A program made the translations under genes and the position numbers. A stretch of DNA of 64,000 nucleotides from CAVRTM01 sp963696105. Lineage in GTDB: Bacteria > Actinomycetota > Actinomycetes > Actinomycetales > Dermatophilaceae. Positions 8,104-16,392 of this stretch are shown here, piece by piece (position 1 is the stretch's first letter; each line of letters starts with the position of its first letter). The stretch lies in the NCBI GenBank assembly GCA_963696105.1, contig CAVOIP010000005.1:1302001-1366000 (forward strand), given 5' to 3'. The notes under the pieces are model-generated. The model was not told the origin of the DNA. It did no database searches and saw nothing but the letters and a program-made list of their open reading frames with translations.

Positions 8104-9756
8104 GTGCACACCGATGTCCTCGTGGTCGGGGCGGGTCTGTCCGGCCTCGTGGCCACGGCCGAGCTGGTCGCCGCCGGCAAGCGCGTCGTGCTCCTCGACC
8201 AGGAGTCGGCGGTCAACCTCGGCGGGCAGGCGTTCTGGTCCTTCGGCGGACTGTTCCTCGTCGACTCCCCCGAGCAGCGGCGGATGGGCGTGCGCGACAG
8301 CGTGGAGCTGGCGTGGCAGGACTGGGAGGGCACGGCGGGGTTCGACCGCGACGACGAGGACCACTGGGGGCGCCGCTGGGCGCGCGCCTACGTCGACTTC
8401 GCCGCCGGTGAGAAGCGCGCGTGGCTGCGCGAGCGGGGCGTGCGGTTCTTCCCGGTGGTGGGCTGGGCCGAGCGTGGCGACGGCCGGGCGCGGGGGCACG
8501 GCAACTCGGTGCCGCGCTTCCACGTCACGTGGGGGACCGGCCCCGGCGTCGTCGAGCCGTTCGTGCGCCTGGTCCGCGCCGCGGTGGAGTCCGGTCAGGT
8601 GTCCGTCCGGTTCCGTCACCGCGTCGACGAGCTGGTGACCGACGGCAGGGCCGTCGTCGGGGTCCGCGGCAGCGTCCTGGCCCCGGCCGGCGAGGCCCGC
8701 GGTGTGCGGACGAACCGGGACGTGACCGGGGAGTTCGAGCTGCGGGCCCAGGCGGTGGTCGTGACCTCCGGCGGCATCGGCGCCGACCACGAGCTCGTGC
8801 GGGCCAGCTGGCCGCAGCGCCTCGGCACCCCGCCGCGCGAGATGGTGACCGGTGTGCCGGCGTACGTCGACGGCCGGATGCTCGCCATCGCCGAGCGGGC
8901 CGGCGGCCGGCTGGTCAACCGCGACCGGATGTGGCACTACGTCGAGGGCCTGCAGAACTGGGACCCGGTCTGGCCCGGCCACGGCATCCGGATCCTGCCC
9001 GGCCCGTCGTCGCTGTGGTTCGACGCCCTCGGCCGCCGGCTGCCGGCGCCGCTGTTCCCGGGGTTCGACACGCTCGGCACGCTGGCCCACCTGCGCACCA
9101 CCGGCCACGACCACTCGTGGTTCGTCCTGACCCACACGATCCTGGAGAAGGAGCTCGCCCTCTCGGGGTCGGAGCAGAACCCCGACCTCACCGGCCGCAG
9201 CATCCGCCAGGTCCTCTCCCGCGCCCGACCCGGTGCAGCCCCTCCGGTGGAGGCGTTCCTGCGGCACGGTGCCGACTTCGTCGTGGCCCGGTCGGTGCCC
9301 GAGCTCGTGGCGGGCATGAACCGGCTGACGCCCGAGCCGTTGCTCGACGCCGCCGAGATCGGGCGCGAGGTCGTCGCGCGCGACCGGGAGGTCGCCAACC
9401 GTTTTTCCAAGGACGCCCAGCTGACGGCGGTCCGCGGCGCCCGCACCTACCGGGGTGACCGGCTGATCCGCACGGCCGCGCCGCACCGGCTGCTCGACCC
9501 CGACAAGGGGCCGCTCGTCGCGATCCGGCTGCACGTGCTCACCCGCAAGACGCTCGGTGGGCTGCAGACCGACCTGCAGTCGAGGGTTCTGCGCGCGGAC
9601 GGGCGTCCCCTTCCCGGCCTGTACGCCGCCGGCGAGGTCGCCGGGTTCGGCGGCGGCGGCATGCACGGCTACCGCTCCCTGGAGGGCACGTTCCTCGGCG
9701 GCTGCCTCTTCTCCGGGCGCGCCGCCGGCCGCGCGGCCGCGGCCGACATCGCCTGA
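8104..9756 (+). CDS. FAD-binding dehydrogenase (fumarate reductase/KstD-like flavoprotein)
   Basis: 550 residues from a GTG at 8104 with GGAGGT upstream. The N-terminus is a Rossmann FAD-binding motif (DVLVVGAGLSGLVATAELVAAGKRVVLLDQE, GxGxxG at residues 9-14). NLGGQAFWSFGGLF near residue 40 and the C-terminal GEVAGFGGGGMHGYRSLEGTFLGGCLFSGRAAG are characteristic of the flavoprotein family that includes 3-ketosteroid dehydrogenase-like enzymes and mycobacterial Rv0785. Such proteins oxidise or reduce C-C bonds of steroid-like or dicarboxylate substrates. No sterol genes are nearby, so the substrate is open. Length is normal for the family. Monocistronic, divergent from the metallophosphoesterase. 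Confidence 0.87.
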   Translation: MHTDVLVVGAGLSGLVATAELVAAGKRVVLLDQESAVNLGGQAFWSFGGLFLVDSPEQRRMGVRDSVELAWQDWEGTAGFDRDDEDHWGRRWARAYVDFAAGEKRAWLRERGVRFFPVVGWAERGDGRARGHGNSVPRFHVTWGTGPGVVEPFVRLVRAAVESGQVSVRFRHRVDELVTDGRAVVGVRGSVLAPAGEARGVRTNRDVTGEFELRAQAVVVTSGGIGADHELVRASWPQRLGTPPREMVTGVPAYVDGRMLAIAERAGGRLVNRDRMWHYVEGLQNWDPVWPGHGIRILPGPSSLWFDALGRRLPAPLFPGFDTLGTLAHLRTTGHDHSWFVLTHTILEKELALSGSEQNPDLTGRSIRQVLSRARPGAAPPVEAFLRHGADFVVARSVPELVAGMNRLTPEPLLDAAEIGREVVARDREVANRFSKDAQLTAVRGARTYRGDRLIRTAAPHRLLDPDKGPLVAIRLHVLTRKTLGGLQTDLQSRVLRADGRPLPGLYAAGEVAGFGGGGMHGYRSLEGTFLGGCLFSGRAAGRAAAADIA

Positions 9757-9785
9757 CCGGTCTCCGCTCCGCGGGATGTCGGTGG

Positions 9786-10403
9786 TCAGGTGCCGCCGGG
9801 TCGGGCCGAGCCGGAGGCCGGCCTCCCCCGGCGCAGAGCCAGGACGACGGCCAGCGGCCACAGGGCCTGCAGGCCGGCGGCGCAGCGCTCGGCCAGCCCG
9901 ACCCGCCCGGCACCGGCGGACAGCTCCACGGCGAACCAGAGCACCGCGGCGAGCAGGACGGCGGCGGCTCCCAGCGAGGGCCCGACCCGCAGGACCGCGG
10001 AGGTCCGCGGCCCGCGGCGCCAGGCCAGCGCCGGCCAGCACGCCAGGGCGGCGAACGCCACGGCGGCCGACGCCGTGTGCGCGCCCGACGAGCCGCCGCC
10101 GGCCGGCAGGGGGTTGGCGGCCACGAGGACGGTGGCCAGGCCGCCGAGCGCCAGCAGGAGGCGACCGGGCAGGGCCGCCGCCCGCAGCGCCGCCGCCGTG
10201 GCGCCGTGACACAGCCCGACACCGACGAGGGCGTACGTCATGAGCCACCGGTGCGGAGCGCCCAGGGCCGCCAGGTCGCTGATCGTGCGCCGCCCGGCGT
10301 CGTACGCGTCCGGGCGCACGGCCGCGGCTGCCGTCCACCCCCCGACCAGCAGCACGGGGGCGAGCAGCCCGGACCAGACACCCCAGCGGCGTACGGCGGT
10401 CAT
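9786..10403 (-). CDS. DUF998 family membrane protein
   Basis: 205 residues starting at the ATG at 10403. About six hydrophobic helices are visible (WSGLLAPVLLVGGWTAAAAV, TYALVGVGLCHGATAAAL, LLLALGGLATVLVAANPLP, and others). The motifs ISDLAALGAPHRWLM and the NPLP segment after the third helix are hallmarks of DUF998 proteins, which have no assigned function. Minus-strand TACGGT sits 7 nt before the ATG, suggesting a leaderless mRNA. An in-frame GTG 9 nt upstream is an alternative start but would overlap that spacer. Its promoter region borders the 32-bp repeat. Confidence 0.8.
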   Translation of the reverse strand: MTAVRRWGVWSGLLAPVLLVGGWTAAAAVRPDAYDAGRRTISDLAALGAPHRWLMTYALVGVGLCHGATAAALRAAALPGRLLLALGGLATVLVAANPLPAGGGSSGAHTASAAVAFAALACWPALAWRRGPRTSAVLRVGPSLGAAAVLLAAVLWFAVELSAGAGRVGLAERCAAGLQALWPLAVVLALRRGRPASGSARPGGT

Positions 10404-10449
10404 GGGCGCCACCGTAGGCCGCTGCGCGGGGTGGGGACGGAGCGGCTTC

Positions 10450-10532
10450 GCAGAACCGGCAGGTTTGCGCCTGGTCACCGTGCAGAACCGGCAGGTTTGC
10501 GCCTGGTCACCGTGCAGAACCGGCAGGTTTGC
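10450..10532. repeat. three tandem copies of a 32-bp intergenic unit (third partial)
   Basis: Copies begin at 10450, 10482 and 10514. The first two are identical for all 32 bp and the third stops after the first 19. The conserved 19-nt core (starting GCAGAACCGG and ending AGGTTTGC) has imperfect dyad symmetry (GCAgAACC/GGTTTGC). It sits between the 5' region of the DUF998 gene and the 3' end of the MFS gene, outside any supported gene. Function unknown; a protein-binding site, a processing signal or a genome-wide dispersed repeat are all possible. Confidence 0.9.
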
Positions 10533-10543
10533 GGGGAGGCGGG

Positions 10544-11809
10544 TCAGGGGGTGTGGCCGCCGAGGCTGGGGGTGCGGCGCAGCAGCAGTGACAGCGCGAG
10601 GGCGAGCAGCACCAGCAGCAGGGCGAGCAGGACGACCGGGGTCCAGCCGCCGGCGCTCCACGCGGTGCCCGACAGGCCGCCGAAGACCGAGGAGCCCAGG
10701 TAGTAGGCGAACAGGTACAGCGAGGCGGCCTGCCCGGTGCCCCCGGCGCCGAGGTGCGCCCGGGTGGCCACCCAGCCGCTGGCCACCCCGTGGGCGGCGA
10801 AGAAGCCCGTGGTCAGGACGGCGAGGCCGAGGACGACCACCGGCAGCGGGCGCGCCAGCGTGACGAGCACGCCGGCGGCGGTGACGGCGCAGGCGACCGG
10901 CACGACCGGTCGCCGCCCGTACCGGTCCGCGAGCCGGCCGGCGTACGCCGAGCTCAGCGAGCCCAGGGGGTAGACGCAGAACACCAGTCCGGCCATGCCG
11001 AGGCTGAGGGCGTAGGGCTCGGCGGCCAGGCGGAACCCCATCGCGTTGTAGACCGCGACGAACGCCCCCATCAGGGTCGCCCCGATGCCGTAGAGCGCCA
11101 GCAGGGCCGGGTCGCGGAGCAGCCGGCGGGTCGTCGCGAGGAGCCGGTGCGGCCGGGCCGGCGCCGCGACGAAGTGCCGCGAGGCCGGGAGCAGCCAGCG
11201 GGTCAGCACGGCGCAGGCGAGCCCGAGCAGCCCGATGCCCCCGACGGCCAGCCGCCAGCCGCCGAGGTCCGCGAGCCCGCCGGCGAGGAGGCGCCCGACC
11301 ATGCCGCCAAGGGCGGTCCCGCCGATGTAGAGCCCCGTCGCCTTCGCGGAGCTGTCCTCGTGGACCTCCTCGCGCAGGTAGGCCACCGCCACCGCGGGCA
11401 GTCCCGCGAGCGTCACGCCGAGCAGGGTGCGCAGCACGAGCAGCGTGCTCCATCCCGGCGCGACCGCGCACAGGAGCGCCACGACGGCCGAGCTGAACAG
11501 GGAGAGGTGGATCAGCCGGGTGCGCCCGACCACCTCCGACACCGGCCCGGCCACCAGCAGCGCGAGCCCGAGGCCGACGGTGCTCAGCGACACCGAGAGG
11601 GCGCTCTGGCCGGCGGACACCGAGAAGGTGCGGGCCAGCTCGGGCAACAGCGGCTGGGTGCTGTAGAGCAGCGCGAACGTCGCCAGGCCCGCGCCGAAGA
11701 GGGCGACCGAGACGCGGCGGTACTCCGGGTCGCCGAGGCGGTAGCCGTCGGTGCCGGGGGACGGCGCAGCGGGTCGCGCGGCAGGGGTGGAGCAGGGGGT
11801 AGGTGGCAC
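10544..11809 (-). CDS. MFS transporter, YnfM/arabinose-efflux-like
   Basis: 421 residues from a GTG at 11809. Twelve hydrophobic segments are evident. The motif following TM2 (GPVSEVVGRTRLI) and its repeat in the second half (GRLADRYGRRPVVP) are the MFS A-motifs; TLLGVTLAGLPAVAVAYLREE is the TM4-5 region typical of the YnfM/AraJ efflux group. Likely a proton-coupled exporter of a small molecule. It is divergent from a LysR gene with an 81-bp spacer containing a 7+7 inverted repeat, the standard arrangement for ynfM-like exporters controlled by their LysR neighbour. Substrate not predictable. Confidence 0.88.
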   Translation of the reverse strand: MPPTPCSTPAARPAAPSPGTDGYRLGDPEYRRVSVALFGAGLATFALLYSTQPLLPELARTFSVSAGQSALSVSLSTVGLGLALLVAGPVSEVVGRTRLIHLSLFSSAVVALLCAVAPGWSTLLVLRTLLGVTLAGLPAVAVAYLREEVHEDSSAKATGLYIGGTALGGMVGRLLAGGLADLGGWRLAVGGIGLLGLACAVLTRWLLPASRHFVAAPARPHRLLATTRRLLRDPALLALYGIGATLMGAFVAVYNAMGFRLAAEPYALSLGMAGLVFCVYPLGSLSSAYAGRLADRYGRRPVVPVACAVTAAGVLVTLARPLPVVVLGLAVLTTGFFAAHGVASGWVATRAHLGAGGTGQAASLYLFAYYLGSSVFGGLSGTAWSAGGWTPVVLLALLLVLLALALSLLLRRTPSLGGHTP

Positions 11810-11830
11810 CGCACCACGGTGACAGGCGCG

Positions 11831-11851
11831 CCGTCATACGTGAAATGACGG
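11831..11851. promoter_or_regulatory. LysR-type operator between MFS and LysR genes
   Basis: Perfect inverted repeat CCGTCAT-N7-ATGACGG. Size and location in the 81-bp divergent spacer suit a LysR box (dyad with T/A ends and about 11 nt between). A weaker CGAT-N6-ATCG dyad lies at 11865-11878, closer to the LysR start. Probable binding site of the adjacent LysR protein. Confidence 0.65.
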
Positions 11852-11890
11852 TATCGGCGCACATCGATGCACAGATCGTATGGTGGTCCG

Positions 11891-12784
11891 ATGCAGACCG
11901 AGGACCTGCGCCGGTTCGTCACCCTCGCCCGCGCCGAGCACCTGACGGCGGCGGCGGACGAGCTGGGCATCCCGCAGCCGAGCCTGTCGCGCTCGCTGCG
12001 CCGGGTCGAGGACGCGTTCGGCGTGCGGCTGTTCGAACGGGAGCACCGGGGGCTGCGGCTGAACCCCCGCGGGCGACTGGTCCTGGCTGCCGCACTGGAG
12101 GCAACCGCTGCCCTCGATGCGGCCCGCGAGCAGATCACCCAGCTCGACGACCCGGACTCCGGCACGGTGCGCCTGGCGTTCCTGCACTCGGTGGCCACCA
12201 CGCTCGTGCCCGGGCTGCTGCGGGAGTACCGCGCCCACGCCCCGGCCGTGCGCTTCGCCCTGCGCCAGGAGGCGTCCCCGACCATCGCGGACGACCTCGA
12301 CTCCGGCGCGGCGGAGCTGGCGATCACCGGGCCGCGGCCGGTCGACCCCGGGCTCGGCTGGTGCGTGCTGGAGCGTCAGCGGCTGTGCCTGGTGGTGCCT
12401 CCGGCCCACCCGCTCACCGGGCGCCGGTCGGTGCGGCTGGCCGAGGCGGCGCACGAGGACTTCATCGTCCTGCAGCCCGGGTTCGGCTTCCGGGCCCTGA
12501 CCGACCGGCTCTGCCGGGCCGCCGGCTTCGCTCCCCGCACGGCGTTCGAGAGCACCGACCTGGCCACGATCGAGGGGCTGGTCGGGGCGGGGCTCGGGGT
12601 CGCGGTGCTGCCCGCCCCGACGGGCTCCGGCCGCACGGTCGAGGGCGAGGCGGTGTTCGTACCGCTGCGCGACGCCGGTGCGAGGCGGGACATCGGGCTC
12701 GTATGGCGCCGCGCGGCGGCCCTGTCACCGGCCGCGGCCCGCTTCCGGGACTTCGTGGTCGCCTCCGGCGCCCAGCAGGACTGA
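11891..12784 (+). CDS. LysR family transcriptional regulator
   Basis: 297 residues from the ATG at 11891; an ATG 24 nt upstream is in frame but would add residues ahead of the conserved MQTEDLRRFVTLARAEHLTAAADELGIPQPSLSRSLRRVE start. The winged helix occupies residues 1-60 and the substrate-binding domain about 88-295 (GTVRLAFLHSVATTLVP, then the FGFRALTDRLCRAAGF and GLVGAGLGVAVLP segments). Divergent from the MFS exporter, whose promoter it most likely controls together with its own. The inducer is unknown. Confidence 0.9.
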   Translation: MQTEDLRRFVTLARAEHLTAAADELGIPQPSLSRSLRRVEDAFGVRLFEREHRGLRLNPRGRLVLAAALEATAALDAAREQITQLDDPDSGTVRLAFLHSVATTLVPGLLREYRAHAPAVRFALRQEASPTIADDLDSGAAELAITGPRPVDPGLGWCVLERQRLCLVVPPAHPLTGRRSVRLAEAAHEDFIVLQPGFGFRALTDRLCRAAGFAPRTAFESTDLATIEGLVGAGLGVAVLPAPTGSGRTVEGEAVFVPLRDAGARRDIGLVWRRAAALSPAAARFRDFVVASGAQQD

Positions 12785-12788
12785 GCGC

Positions 12789-13517
12789 TCAGGCACCCCG
12801 ACCGGTCGGCTGGTCCAGCAGCGGGGCGTAGTGGGCGGCGACCGCGGCGCGCAGGGCCGCCGGGTCACCGGCCGCGGCCGCCTCGACGATCGCGACGTGG
12901 GTGAGGGCGGCGCGGGAGGTGGCCGGCTGGGACGGCGACGCCAGGGCCGCCGCGATGTCGTGGAAGGCGCCGGTCAGCTCGCTGTGCAGTCCGTTGGACA
13001 GCGGCTCGGCCAGCACCAGGTGGAAGGCCCGGTGCTCCTGCGCCCAGGGGGCGCCGCGCGCGGCGAGGTCGCGCAGCTGCTGGGCCAGCAGGCCGAGGCG
13101 CTCGAGCAGCTCGCCGCGGGCGGGCGTGTCGGGCAGTGCCAGGAACGCCGCGGCGGAGGACTGGTCGAGCCGCTCGCGGACCTCCACCACCTCCCGGCGC
13201 AGCCCCGAGCCCTCGGCGCGGTCCAGGCGTCCGCGAAAGCTCACGCTCTCCACCAGGGGGTCCATGGACATCCGGCCGACGTAGGTGCCGTGCCCGTGCC
13301 GGACCTCCACCAGGTCGAGGGCGCACAGCGTCCGGATGGCCTCACGCACGCTCGAGCGGCTGGCGCCGACGGCCTCGCACAGGTCCACCTCGGTGGGCAG
13401 CGGGTCGCCGGGCCGCAGGCCGTTGCGCACGATCACGTCCTCGACCCGCTGCACGACGTCCGAGGGGCGCCGGCCCGCCGGGGAGCTCCGGGACGCACCG
13501 GGTTCGCCGCCGAGCAT
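12789..13517 (-). CDS. GntR/FadR family transcriptional regulator
   Basis: 242 residues from the ATG at 13517, which has GGAGGGAG upstream; longer in-frame starts exist but lack it. The winged helix (about 18-80) carries VVQRVEDVIVRNGLRPGDPLPTEVDL and GASRSSVREAIRTLCALDLVEVRHGHGTYV, a typical FadR-subfamily reading head. The C-terminal FCD domain (about 100-235) contains the helix with HRAFHLVLAEPLSNG and the late THVAIVEAAAAGDPAALRAAVAAHY segment with metal- or ligand-binding histidines. Usually a repressor of organic-acid or sugar-acid metabolism. Only 4 nt separate it from the convergent LysR gene; the target is not evident. Confidence 0.88.
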   Translation of the reverse strand: MLGGEPGASRSSPAGRRPSDVVQRVEDVIVRNGLRPGDPLPTEVDLCEAVGASRSSVREAIRTLCALDLVEVRHGHGTYVGRMSMDPLVESVSFRGRLDRAEGSGLRREVVEVRERLDQSSAAAFLALPDTPARGELLERLGLLAQQLRDLAARGAPWAQEHRAFHLVLAEPLSNGLHSELTGAFHDIAAALASPSQPATSRAALTHVAIVEAAAAGDPAALRAAVAAHYAPLLDQPTGRGA

Positions 13518-13559
13518 GGTCGGTCTCCCTCCGGATCGGGCCGCGGCACCGCGGACCAG

Positions 13560-13586
13560 GCATACAGCCGACGGCACAGGGTATGC
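13560..13586. promoter_or_regulatory. possible operator in the GntR/SDR divergent spacer
   Basis: GCATAC and GTATGC arms separated by 15 nt lie 43 nt upstream of the GntR start and 84 nt before the SDR start. This could be an autoregulatory site of the FadR-type regulator; the arms are short. Confidence 0.3.
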
Positions 13587-13669
13587 GGAGCAGGCCGCTC
13601 CCGGGCACGGCCGGCGACGCCGCCGGGGGGCGGTTCCCGACGAGACACCGCGACCAGACGAGGACCGAG

Positions 13670-14566
13670 ATGAGCAACGACCAGACGACCCCGCAAGATC
13701 CCACCGAACAGCACTCGAAGCCGGCGGGAGAGGGCCAGGAGATCGCGCACCCCGGGATCACCGGCGACATGCGGCAGCAGCCCGACCACGGCGAGGACAG
13801 CTACCGCGGCAGCGACCGTCTCAGCGGCAAGAAGGCCGTCATCACCGGTGGGGACTCCGGCATCGGCCGGGCCGTCGCGCTCGCGTTCGCCCGTGAGGGC
13901 GCCGACGTGCTGATCAGCTACCTGCCCGAGGAGGAGGAGGACGCCCAGCAGACCGCCGCGCTGGTCCGCGACGCCGGCCGCACGGTGGTCACGGTGCCCG
14001 GTGACATCCGCGAGGAGCAGCACTGCCTCGACGTCATCGACCGGGCGCTGAAGGACCTCGGCGGCCTCGACATCCTCGTCAACAACGCGGCCTACCAGAT
14101 GTCGCAGGACGACGGCATCCTCGGCATCAGCACCGAGCAGCTCGACCGCGTCCTCAAGACCAACCTGTATGCCATGTTCTGGCTCTGCAAGGCCGCCATC
14201 CCGCACATGGAGGCGGGCTCGACCATCATCAACACGGCCTCGGTCCAGGGCTTCGACCCCTCGCCGAACCTGCTGGACTACGCCACCACCAAGGCCGGCA
14301 TCGTCAACTTCACCAAGGGCCTGGGCGCCCAGCTGGCCGAGAAGGGCATCCGGGTCAACGGCGTCGCGCCCGGCCCGGTGTGGACCCCGCTGATCCCCGC
14401 GACGATGGACGAGGAGAAGGTGGCCGCGTTCGGTGAGCAGTCGCCGCTGGGGCGGGCGGCGCAGCCGGCCGAGCTCGCACCGACGTACGTCTTCCTGGCC
14501 TCGCAGGAGTCCAGCTACATCACCTCAGAGGTCATCGCCGTGACCGGCGGCTCCCCGATCGTCTGA
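13670..14566 (+). CDS. SDR family oxidoreductase (YghA/glucose-1-dehydrogenase-like)
   Basis: 298 residues from the ATG at 13670. A hydrophilic N-terminal extension of ~50 residues (rich in Q, P, E, H) precedes the classical SDR fold, as in YghA/general-stress-protein-39-type SDRs. Visible motifs: KAVITGGDSGIGRAVA (cofactor-binding, 58-66), NNAAYQ, catalytic Ser in INTASVQG near 190, YATTK near 204, and PGPVWTPLIP. The C-terminal ITSEVIAVTGGSPIV closes the fold. Likely NAD(P)-dependent oxidoreduction of a carbonyl or alcohol; members of this subgroup are often stress-induced. Divergent from the GntR gene with a 152-bp spacer. Confidence 0.88.
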   Translation: MSNDQTTPQDPTEQHSKPAGEGQEIAHPGITGDMRQQPDHGEDSYRGSDRLSGKKAVITGGDSGIGRAVALAFAREGADVLISYLPEEEEDAQQTAALVRDAGRTVVTVPGDIREEQHCLDVIDRALKDLGGLDILVNNAAYQMSQDDGILGISTEQLDRVLKTNLYAMFWLCKAAIPHMEAGSTIINTASVQGFDPSPNLLDYATTKAGIVNFTKGLGAQLAEKGIRVNGVAPGPVWTPLIPATMDEEKVAAFGEQSPLGRAAQPAELAPTYVFLASQESSYITSEVIAVTGGSPIV

Positions 14567-14584
14567 GGACAGGGCGCCGACCGG

Positions 14585-15175
14585 TCAGAGGTACTGGCCG
14601 GTCGGCCCGCCCTCGCCGGGGGACCCCGGACGGCCGAGGGAGCCGGGCGGTCCCTGGTGACCGGCGTGGTCGGGGTGCGCCGGGTGCCCGGCCGGGAGCG
14701 CGCGCATCTGCTGCAGCTGCGCCTGCGCCGCCATCTGCTGGGCGAACAGGGCGGTCTGGATGCCGTGGAAGAGGCCCTCGAGCCAGCCCACGAGCTGGGC
14801 CTGGGCGATCCGCAGCTCGGCGTCCGAGGGCGCCTCGTCCTGGAACGGCAGCGCGATCCGGTCCAGCTCCTCGATCAGCTCGGGCGCGAGGCCCTGCTTC
14901 AGCTCGGCGATCGAGCGACGGTGGATCTCGGCCAGCCGGGTGCGTCCGGCCTCGTCCAGCGGAGCGTTGCGCACCTCCTCCAGCAGCTGCTTGATCATCG
15001 AGCCGATCCGCATCACCTTGGCCGGCTGCTCGACCAGGTCCGCGGGGCTGGTCGAGCCGTTCTCCTCGCCCTCGCGCTCGGAGACGCCCATGCCGTCCTG
15101 CGTCACCACGGCGAAGCGCTGCTGGTCGGGGTCGGCGTCGGGGCGTGGTTGCGGGGCTCCGGAAGGGGTGCTCAT
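14585..15175 (-). CDS. bpa: bacterial proteasome activator Bpa
   Basis: 196 residues from the ATG at 15175 (an ATG 9 nt upstream is also possible). The central helical domain (about 45-150) with PAKVMRIGSMIKQLLEEVRNAPLDEAGRTRL and LAPELIEELDRIALPF matches the DUF2587/Bpa family (Rv3780). The protein ends in GQYL, the C-terminal motif by which Bpa docks on the 20S proteasome and opens its gate without ATP. A Gly/Pro/His-rich flexible tail precedes it. This implies that the organism has a 20S proteasome elsewhere. Convergent with the SDR gene, 18-bp gap. Confidence 0.92.
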   Translation of the reverse strand: MSTPSGAPQPRPDADPDQQRFAVVTQDGMGVSEREGEENGSTSPADLVEQPAKVMRIGSMIKQLLEEVRNAPLDEAGRTRLAEIHRRSIAELKQGLAPELIEELDRIALPFQDEAPSDAELRIAQAQLVGWLEGLFHGIQTALFAQQMAAQAQLQQMRALPAGHPAHPDHAGHQGPPGSLGRPGSPGEGGPTGQYL

Positions 15176-15302
15176 GCGTCCCATCCTGCCAACTGCCCTA
15201 ACGGCCCGCACACGCCCGGGGTCTACCGCCGGGCCGGCCTGCACGTGCTGTTCGCGATGCACGCCGGGCGCAAGGACCTGGCCGACCCCGGCCCGGCGTC
15301 GG

Positions 15303-16250
15303 TCAGCGCGGCGCCATCCGGGCCTTGAGCACGTCGCGCTTGTCCTCGAAGCGCAGCGCCTGCTTCTCGAGGTTCTCCATCAGCTCGGCCAGCTCGGTGC
15401 GCGCCTGCTCACCCTCGGCGGACAGGCCCTCGATGCTCGAAGACCTTCCAGAAGCGCAGCACCGGCGCGACGACGTCGTCGCGGTGCTGGCGGATGTCGT
15501 AGATCCCGGCGATGGCCATCTCGACCGCCTTGCGCTGGAAGCCCGGGGATGCCGGTGCCGGGCATCTCGAACGTCTTGACCACGTCGGTGATCGCGCGCA
15601 TCGTCTGGTCCGGGCGAGATCTGCAGCGCCGCGTTCGAGCAGGTTGCGGTAGAAGATCATGTGCAGGTTCTCGTCGGCCGCGATGCGGGCCAGCAGCTGG
15701 TCGGCCATCGGGTCGTCGGTGAACCGGCCGGTGTTGCGGTGGGAGACGCGGGTCGCGAGCTCCTGGAACGAGACGTAGGCCAGCGAGCGCACGCAGGTCG
15801 GTCGCTGTGCGCGGACTGGTAGCCCTCGCACATGTGCGTCATGCGGAACCGCTCGAGCTGGCCACCGGGTCGACCAGCGCGCGTGACCAGCATGTAGTCG
15901 CGCATCGCGATGCCGTGCCGGCCCTCCTCGGCCGTCCAGCGGTGCACCCACTCGCCCCAGGCCGCCGTCGCGGCCGAAGATGATCGCGATCTCGTGGTGG
16001 TAGCTCGGCAGGTTGTCCTCGGTGAGCAGGTTGACGATCAGCGCCGAGCGGGCGACGTCGGAGATGTCGGAGTCGTCGACTCGGCCCACGGCTCGCCGTC
16101 CATCAGCCCGTCGAAGTTGCGGCCGTCGCTCCACGGGATGTAGTCGTGCGGGAACCACTCCTTGGCGACCTTCTCGTGCCGGCTCAGCTCGCCCTCGACG
16201 ACCTGCTCCAGCTCGCGGAGCAGCTCTTCCTGCGTGTACGTCTTGCTCAT
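15303..16250 (-). pseudogene. desA: acyl-ACP desaturase (DesA1-like), multiply frameshifted
   Basis: The 5' end (ATG at 16250, GGAGGA upstream) reads MSKTYTQEELLRELEQVVEGE and continues as a DesA1-like stearoyl-ACP-type desaturase, but the frame changes about nine times between 16082 and 15435. Joining the frames gives a nearly full ~315-residue protein with both diiron motifs (WTAEEGRHGIA, and ADENLHMIFYRN) and a final KARMAPR before TGA at 15303. Putative indels lie near 16080, 15963, 15875, 15863, 15797, 15632, 15611, 15545 and 15435. Because the residues stay conserved in every frame, sequence error is likelier than an old pseudogene. The intact enzyme would introduce a cis double bond into acyl-ACP using ferredoxin and O2. 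Confidence 0.85.
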
Positions 16251-16277
16251 CGGGTCTTCCTCCCAGAGGGGGTGTCT

Positions 16278-16307
16278 ACCTACGCACTCGTAGGTTACGC
16301 GAGCGTA
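16278..16307. promoter_or_regulatory. overlapping palindromes upstream of desA (TetR-type operator candidate)
   Basis: ACCTACG-CACT-CGTAGGT is a perfect 7+7 dyad (16278-16295), followed directly by TACGC-GA-GCGTA (16296-16307). CGTAGG half-sites recur at 16289 and 16304. The block lies 28 nt upstream of the desA start, where a repressor would block transcription. Size and symmetry suit a TetR-family fatty-acid regulator, but none is encoded nearby. Confidence 0.55.
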
Positions 16308-16392
16308 GGTTGCCGGGTCGAGCCCGGAACGCCTTCCCCGATCATGACACCCGTCACTTCCGGTCGCACGCCGCGGCGGGCCCGTTCTTCGG

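Noticed and set aside
6346..10338. A 1330-codon minus-strand open frame spanning several genes
   Set aside because: Only the last 540 codons carry metallophosphoesterase motifs; the rest is antisense to the FAD dehydrogenase gene and reflects few stop codons in high-GC DNA.
10450..10532. CRISPR or integrase attachment site
   Set aside because: Constant 32-bp period with identical sequence throughout means there are no variable spacers, and no integrase or tRNA gene is adjacent.
15303..16250. Programmed frameshifting in desA
   Set aside because: About nine shifts of both signs without slippery sequences; recoding cannot explain them.
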